IMG/VR virus record: IMGVR_UViG_3300022538_000096
Location: 1-44,431 of that record
Origin: a virus
Length of the DNA: 44,431 bases
Strand: one strand, 5' to 3'
Part shown: positions 41,070 through 44,431 of the stretch, piece by piece
Position numbering within the stretch: position 1 is the stretch's first letter
How the letters are laid out: every line of letters starts with the position of its first letter
Made by a program: the position numbers and the translations under genes
The notes under the pieces: model-generated
The model's database searches: none
Told to the model about the DNA's origin: nothing
The model's input: the letters and a program-made list of their open reading frames with translations, nothing else

Positions 41070-41562
41070 AAATTTATTCAGACGTAATCCAACAATCCCC
41101 TACCCCGAAGAACCCTTTAACCCTGATGCTACTATAGATAATGTAGATGTGGAATGGGTAGTATTTGAATGGAGTTTCAATTACAATGTCCCTTCTGAGT
41201 ATGTGGATTATTGGGATGAACACTTAACAATAGTTCTTAAACCAGACCTGCCTTATCCCGCAGGTTGTTGGGATGGTGGTCATGTTAGATATATTGAAGC
41301 ACAACCAGGGTACTTAAATCCAGGTGTAATAGCCCACGAACAGGCACACAATTCCTACGCTTTACTAACAGAGGGGCAGAAGGCAGCCTTTAATCATAAG
41401 TACATGACCTTAAAAGATACAGACCGTTTAATCTCTCACCTGTTTTCTATTAATACTTACGGGCTTTCCAATGCGATAGAAGGACATGCTGAGATTTACA
41501 GATATTTGGGTTCAAAGATGCCCGAAGAACTTTATCCTTTCTATCCAAAATTGTTAGTGTAA
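41059..41562 (+). CDS. HExxH metalloprotease-like protein
   Basis: A 167-residue protein with HEQAH at 93-97 in the setting NPGVIAHEQAHNSYALL, and EGHAEIYRYLG at 141-151 offering a third ligand (E141 or E145) as in gluzincin peptidases. The first 90 residues are acidic and aromatic with a DLPYPAGCWDGG segment. It lies between the XhlA-like protein and the holin-like gene, where an endolysin is expected and none of the usual endolysin families is visible. It may cleave cell-wall peptide or process a virion protein. No signal peptide. Confidence 0.65.
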   Translation: MCFRNLFRRNPTIPYPEEPFNPDATIDNVDVEWVVFEWSFNYNVPSEYVDYWDEHLTIVLKPDLPYPAGCWDGGHVRYIEAQPGYLNPGVIAHEQAHNSYALLTEGQKAAFNHKYMTLKDTDRLISHLFSINTYGLSNAIEGHAEIYRYLGSKMPEELYPFYPKLLV

Positions 41563-41565
41563 TAA

Positions 41566-41668
41566 TTGGGGGTGACGGATGAAATCCGTAAGCAAACAGC
41601 AGAAGGCTTGGTGTCCGTTCCTTATACGCTGCTGTGTGATAGGGAACCGAAACTTCACCCACCCCCAA
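41566..41668 (+). ncRNA. Structured RNA element between protease-like and holin genes
   Basis: Outer stem TTGGGGGTG (41566-41574) with CACCCCCAA (41660-41668), nine pairs. Inside: hairpin ACGGAT-GAA-ATCCGT (41575-41589), stem ACAGCAG (41596-41602) with CTGCTGT (41629-41635), and a possible pseudoknot GTTCC (41617-41621) with GGAAC (41643-41647). The holin ribosome site follows directly. It looks like a compact regulatory RNA; family unknown. Confidence 0.55.
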
Positions 41669-41682
41669 CATAAAGGAGTGAT

Positions 41683-41844
41683 ATGAGTATAACTAGAAGA
41701 ATAATAGCCTTGATATTTGCTGTAGTTGGTGCTGGTGTGCTGGCTTACTTGGCGGTATTAGAGAAGAACGAGATTGCATTGACGGCCCTGATTACTATTG
41801 TTACTGCTGTAGTTTCATTCTACTTTGGGACTAAATCACAATAA
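41683..41844 (+). CDS. Holin-like protein, two TM segments
   Basis: A 53-residue protein with hydrophobic segments at 8-25 and 31-49 joined by EKNE, and short basic/polar ends (MSITRRI...GTKSQ). This size and layout fit class II holins. AAAGGAGTG ribosome site. It stands at the end of the late operon, followed by a structured noncoding region and a terminator. Confidence 0.7.
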   Translation: MSITRRIIALIFAVVGAGVLAYLAVLEKNEIALTALITIVTAVVSFYFGTKSQ

Positions 41845-42073
41845 TAAATTAGGGTGGGGTAAAAAGTAATCTAGTGCCATAAGAAAGTACCAACTAGGTG
41901 AAACTGGCGGAGTAGGCTTAATTCGGGCAGCCAGCCCCACAGCCAGCTACCCAGATGGGTGCAATAACTTAGAGTTGAAAAGTGGGTATAGATTGTCCCA
42001 ATAGCTGGCTTAATTAAATATAGGTACAACCCCAATGTGAGTAGCATTGGGTCAACGGCTGAAGGGCTGTTTC
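41845..42073 (+). ncRNA. Structured noncoding RNA upstream of terminator
   Basis: No gene fits here. Pairings: GTGGGG (41854-41859) with CCCCAC (41935-41940), enclosing CTAGT/ACTAG; AGCCAGCTA (41941-41949) with TAGCTGGCT (42002-42010), nine pairs, enclosing TACCCA (41948-41953) with TGGGTA (41983-41988) or a shorter alternative; CCCAATG (42031-42037) with CATTGGG (42045-42051); and AACGGC with GCTGTT before the terminator. A compact folded transcript of about 220-250 nt is likely. Confidence 0.5.
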
Positions 42074-42100
42074 GGGGAGTAGAAATACTCCCCAATCTTT
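42074..42100 (+). terminator. Rho-independent terminator
   Basis: GGGGAGTA (42074-42081), GAAA tetraloop, TACTCCCC (42086-42093), a perfect eight-pair stem, then AATCTTTCTTT. It ends the late operon and the structured RNA. Confidence 0.82.
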
Positions 42101-42135
42101 CTTTGCTTAAGGGACGAAAATCATATGAAATTCGC

Positions 42136-42164
42136 TTGACAAACGCTACACAAACCCTTATAAT
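42136..42164 (+). promoter_or_regulatory. Consensus sigma70-type promoter
   Basis: TTGACA (42136-42141), exactly 17 bases, TATAAT (42159-42164): a perfect match. It drives the gene at 42197 and the HTH gene after it; AAAGGAGG lies before the first ATG. Confidence 0.9.
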
Positions 42165-42196
42165 ATACTTAAAGGAACGATACAAAGGAGGATAAA

Positions 42197-42508
42197 ATGT
42201 CTTGGGATAAGAATACAATAGATATGTCTAATTTGGATTCCATCAAAGAAATGTTAGATGAATTAGAAATACCCTATAAATTAGAGAACAAGCAAAGCGT
42301 AATGGGGCGTGGTTTAAATGATGATTCTGATAAATACTATGATTTAAGGCGGTTAGAATATCGGGATAAAGTTATTCTTGAATGTATGACACAAACCACA
42401 GACTGTGATTCAGATGATTGTTTAGTTTCATATAAACTAGACTCGAAAGACGAACCTAAAAGATGGAGATACATTAAAGTAATTAATAATTGCTTGGATG
42501 AACTATGA
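42197..42508 (+). CDS. Hypothetical acidic protein
   Basis: A 103-residue acidic protein (MSWDKNTIDMSNLDSIKEML...) with a DCDSDDC segment. It is transcribed from a perfect promoter together with the HTH gene, which it meets in an ATGA overlap, so both may act in one regulatory step. No family recognised. Confidence 0.7.
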   Translation: MSWDKNTIDMSNLDSIKEMLDELEIPYKLENKQSVMGRGLNDDSDKYYDLRRLEYRDKVILECMTQTTDCDSDDCLVSYKLDSKDEPKRWRYIKVINNCLDEL

Positions 42509-42888
42509 TAACAGAAATCAGACGTAAATTAGAATTAACCCAAAGCAAATTTGCTGAGAAGCTAGGTGTCTCAAGGATAACAGTAAACCGATGGGAGAAC
42601 CTTGTGCAGAACCCCTCTAAAAGAAACCTCAAGAAGATAGTAGGCTTAGAGGATATGATAGAAGGGTATGAAGAACTATCTAAAGGTGCAATAGAATATC
42701 GCAATGATGCCCCAAAAAGATTTGCTCTTGGTAGATATATAGCTGACACAGTGGATGAGACGTCCCATTATAAATCATATTACTTCTCACCTCTCTTTAA
42801 AATACACAAACCAACATTCAAAGAACGCTTATTCAAACGGTTAGAGAGTTTAATTAATAAGATAGATATACACAGAAGGAATAAATAA
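42505..42888 (+). CDS. HTH (XRE/Cro-type) transcriptional regulator
   Basis: A 127-residue protein. Residues 1-38 are a classical helix-turn-helix (LELTQSKFAEKLGVSRITVN-RWENLVQNPS). The remainder, about 85 residues, is basic and of unknown fold, unlike the peptidase-like tail of CI repressors. It probably regulates one or more of the phage promoters; the inverted repeat at 43100-43141, just downstream, is a candidate target. Strong and probably early expression from 42136. Confidence 0.82.
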   Translation: MITEIRRKLELTQSKFAEKLGVSRITVNRWENLVQNPSKRNLKKIVGLEDMIEGYEELSKGAIEYRNDAPKRFALGRYIADTVDETSHYKSYYFSPLFKIHKPTFKERLFKRLESLINKIDIHRRNK

Positions 42889-43094
42889 GGAGGATAATAA
42901 CTTATTTCGAGGTTTGCCGTTAAAAGCGGTCTAAGATTTTCGAGCCTCTAAGTAAGAGCCAGCCGAGGAGATGAGCCGATCATAATAGAACGGTAAAGGT
43001 GGAGATAGTATCAAAGCTGTTGGGTGTAAGGGTTGCTAACAATCAGGAGTAGCAAATTAAAGGTGCATAGGAAGTATGTGTGTAGGCTGGCGAC
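42889..43094 (+). ncRNA. Structured noncoding region after the HTH gene
   Basis: No gene is apparent. Pairings: CTTA..GAGG (from 42901) with CCTC..TAAG (to about 42955), GCCAGCC (42958-42964) with GGCTGGC (43085-43091) closing a long multi-branch, and TTGCTA with TAGCAA near 43034-43058. The multi-stem layout echoes the RNA at 41845. No terminator follows; a promoter begins at 43095. Confidence 0.4.
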
Positions 43095-43124
43095 TTGACT
43101 GTATGCCTCCTAGTATGTTATAAT
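43095..43124 (+). promoter_or_regulatory. Promoter embedded in an inverted repeat
   Basis: TTGACT (43095-43100), 18 bases, TATAAT (43119-43124). It would drive the small genes from 43211. Confidence 0.7.
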
Positions 43125-43141
43125 ATATTAGGAGGTATGCA
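43100..43141. repeat. Inverted repeat flanking the -10 box, operator candidate
   Basis: Arms 43100-43115 and 43126-43141 match at 13 of 16 positions (core CCTCCTA/TAGGAGG) around the -10 sequence. A dimer bound to these arms would cover the -10 box. As RNA only the right arm would be transcribed, so a DNA operator is more likely than a hairpin. The right arm also supplies a GGAGG ribosome site for a possible 10-residue leader peptide from GTG 43142. Confidence 0.55.
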
Positions 43142-43210
43142 GTGACAAAGAAAACAGAAAGGAGGAGAATCTAGTAAATACATGGAAAAAGAAACTAAGG
43201 AGGTTGGAAC
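43125..43210 (+). other. Leader with very short frames
   Basis: Two tiny frames with ribosome sites are visible (GTG 43142, 10 residues, Arg/Lys-rich; ATG 43182, 27 residues overlapping the next gene). Neither can be supported as a gene beyond its ribosome site. Confidence 0.3.
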
Positions 43211-43387
43211 GTGGAAAAACCAGTCAACAGGGGGGAATGGGATAACAGAAAGACCTGCCCGATAGCACCAGGGGATAATGGTCTAAAGAAATGCTCTAAG
43301 GATTGTGCTTGGTATTCCGAAAGATATGATTGTTGCGCAGTCCTGGCCTTAGCGGCCAAGTATTTTACATCGGAGGATATTGATTAA
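43211..43387 (+). CDS. Cys-rich small protein
   Basis: A 58-residue protein with GTG start behind AAGGAGG. Cys pattern CPIAPG...KKCSKDCAWY...DCCAVLAL, a motif common in small phage proteins with three Cys clusters and a WY pair; likely zinc binding. The stop overlaps the next start (TAATG). Confidence 0.68.
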   Translation: MEKPVNRGEWDNRKTCPIAPGDNGLKKCSKDCAWYSERYDCCAVLALAAKYFTSEDID

Positions 43388-43575
43388 TGGAACAAATAAT
43401 TATAAAATTTAAAGCGGATAAATGCAAGGATTGTATAGAGCAAACTATTTATGAAGTTTTGGATTTAATAGAAACTGCTGGGTATAAACCTAATGCTTCT
43501 TATACCTGGGGGAAGACTAATATTTATTTAGGTGAGAACTTAGGAGCAGAGGTGGTGAAAGATGTTAGAATATAA
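43387..43575 (+). CDS. Small hypothetical protein
   Basis: A 62-residue protein with an early KCKDC pair and a helix (IEQTIYEVLDLIETAGY). Coupled to both neighbours. Function unknown. Confidence 0.62.
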   Translation: MEQIIIKFKADKCKDCIEQTIYEVLDLIETAGYKPNASYTWGKTNIYLGENLGAEVVKDVRI

Positions 43576-43735
43576 AGAGAAGTGCCCCTATACTAGAGCC
43601 TTACGATACAAAGACGGACATGGGAACATTGAATACTCAGGCTATCACTGGTGTGACCTGTCAGATAACACATGCGACCATTATACTACAGGCAGTGAGT
43701 GCGAATCATGGGAAGATTTAAAGAAAGAGGAATAA
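43562..43735 (+). CDS. Cys-rich small protein
   Basis: A 57-residue protein: CPYTRAL, YHWCDLSDNTCDHY, SECESWED. Four Cys with Asp/His between suggest a metal site. It overlaps the previous gene by 14 bases. Function unknown. Confidence 0.6.
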   Translation: MLEYKEKCPYTRALRYKDGHGNIEYSGYHWCDLSDNTCDHYTTGSECESWEDLKKEE

Positions 43736-43756
43736 ATCAATATACGGAGGAAGATA

Positions 43757-44155
43757 ATGAGCGAAGAGCACTATTGTTCGATACATGACACGACATTTTT
43801 TATGAAAGGTAAGATGAAAGGATATGCCCACCCAATAAAAGATGATGATGGGGATGACACGGGTAAATGGTGTAATGAGGACGCACCCCCCCAACCACCC
43901 CCAGAAGCCGTACAATCAAAATCCGAGCCGGTTAAAGGGGGAAGTAATAATATCCCCCATGTTGACGCAAGAACTATGGATATACACCGCCAGGTAGGAT
44001 TTAAAGAAGCTAATAGATTATGTGCTTCGCATTTATTCCCCTTTGAGAAGTTATATTCCCTAGCAGACCTGAATACTAAGTGGCTTAATGGGGATATTAC
44101 CACTGATAAGGCAAACGGGCAGATAGTTTCAGCCGTAACTAAGATGACAAAATAG
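43757..44155 (+). CDS. Phage protein with N-terminal zinc knuckle
   Basis: A 132-residue protein. The first 40 residues (HYCSIHDTTFFMKGKMKGYA...KWCNED) form a C-x2-H...H...C type knuckle. A Pro-rich linker (APPQPPPEAVQ) leads to a helical C-terminal domain (MDIHRQVGFKEANRL, then LNTKWLNGDIT). The second domain resembles the C-termini of small phage proteins that sit near recombination or single-strand binding genes; assignment is uncertain. CGGAGGAAG upstream. Confidence 0.65.
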   Translation: MSEEHYCSIHDTTFFMKGKMKGYAHPIKDDDGDDTGKWCNEDAPPQPPPEAVQSKSEPVKGGSNNIPHVDARTMDIHRQVGFKEANRLCASHLFPFEKLYSLADLNTKWLNGDITTDKANGQIVSAVTKMTK

Positions 44156-44273
44156 CTACTAATTAACATCAGGGGTGAGTAGAATAGGCTGATACATCTG
44201 CTTAATGGTGGTAAATGGAGTCGTCAGTCTAGAGGGACACAGCAGCCCCAAATAAACATCAGCTAATAGTATA
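44156..44273 (+). other. Gene-free stretch
   Basis: 118 bases with no supportable gene. GGGG (44175 region) and CCCC (44247 region) could close a hairpin over about 70 bases, and AACATCAG occurs twice. No tRNA features (T-loop, CCA-side stem) are present. Confidence 0.4.
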
Positions 44274-44431
44274 ATGGATAAAGAAGAAATAGAAAAACGA
44301 TTGTCTCACTTAGAAGCGTTACATATAAAGTCCAACCCGCACATGGCTTTAACGGACGAGGACTTTCTGTTAGGGTTGGATAGAAAGGTTGAAGAAAACG
44401 AAATCATAGAGGCGGGGACGTTCATAGATAT
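44274..44431 (+). CDS. Start of a hypothetical gene (partial)
   Basis: From ATG 44274 the frame stays open to the window end (52 codons visible): MDKEEIEKRLSHLEALHIKS then an acidic segment. No clear ribosome site. The rest lies outside the window. Confidence 0.55.
   Translation, partial: MDKEEIEKRLSHLEALHIKSNPHMALTDEDFLLGLDRKVEENEIIEAGTFID

Noticed and set aside
44156-44273. Possible tRNA in the gap before the last gene
   Set aside because: No T-loop, anticodon arm or acceptor stem of tRNA type can be drawn.
1-44431. CRISPR arrays, insertion sequences, integrase or attachment sites
   Set aside because: No regularly spaced direct repeats, transposase or integrase motifs, or flanking duplications were seen on either strand.

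Overview
The window is part of a tailed double-stranded DNA bacteriophage genome (Caudoviricetes). This is shown by a contiguous head module (terminase, portal, a very large virion protein, scaffold, major capsid protein), tail fibre/spike genes, a holin-type lysis end, and dozens of tightly overlapping small genes with ATGA junctions. No replication polymerase, helicase, integrase or tape-measure protein is recognised. The first bases and the last gene run off the window, so this is a fragment of a larger genome. Absence of tape-measure, sheath and tube genes, plus a 1178-residue protein between portal and scaffold, fits a short-tailed (podovirus-like) virion better than a long-tailed one, but this is inference. 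The host is a bacterium: near-consensus sigma70-type promoters and GGAGG-type ribosome sites are visible. A GAAC-N4-GTTC site resembles the LexA box of Firmicutes, Actinobacteria and relatives, a weak hint only. The DNA is AT-rich.

Layout. 1-3928 (+): small accessory genes, an HNH protein, a calcineurin-like phosphoesterase and a stand-alone TSCPD domain like the C-terminus of B12-dependent ribonucleotide reductase; a noncoding block at 3409-3693 has promoter- and terminator-like signals. 3934-8203 (-): about twenty very small genes, several with zinc-ribbon Cys pairs. 8204-8775: a 570-base gene-free control region with palindromes and an SOS-box-like site. 8776-9304 (+) and 9309-10765 (-): more small genes, including a broken LAGLIDADG fragment. 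10899-24032 (+): DNA packaging and head genes; the major capsid gene is split by a 662-nt group I intron carrying a LAGLIDADG endonuclease. 24088-31017 (+): a ten-enzyme/accessory sugar cassette resembling nonulosonic (pseudaminic/legionaminic-type) acid biosynthesis, with two GNAT acetyltransferases, a PseB-like dehydratase, a NeuB/PseI-like synthase, a CMP-sugar transferase, a WbpG/PseA-like amidotransferase, a Gfo/Idh oxidoreductase, a DegT aminotransferase, and a protein reminiscent of the Maf/DUF115 glycosyltransferases. 31005-39910 (+): decoration, fibre, lectin, beta-helix spike and connector/tail proteins. 39920-41844: lysis region with two holin-like membrane proteins and an HExxH protein. 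41566-43141: three structured noncoding stretches and two strong promoters around an HTH regulator. 43211-44431: small Cys-rich genes.

How it fits together. Late genes run from terminase to lysis on the + strand. The sugar cassette sits inside the structural operon, between the capsid and tail genes, without its own obvious promoter. The simplest reading is that the phage makes an activated nine-carbon acidic sugar during late expression and attaches it to its own virion or to a host surface structure. The group I intron places capsid synthesis under the control of RNA splicing. The HTH gene at 42505 and the palindromic sites near 8261, 10827 and 43100 are candidates for regulator and operators, but no pairing between them can be proved from sequence.
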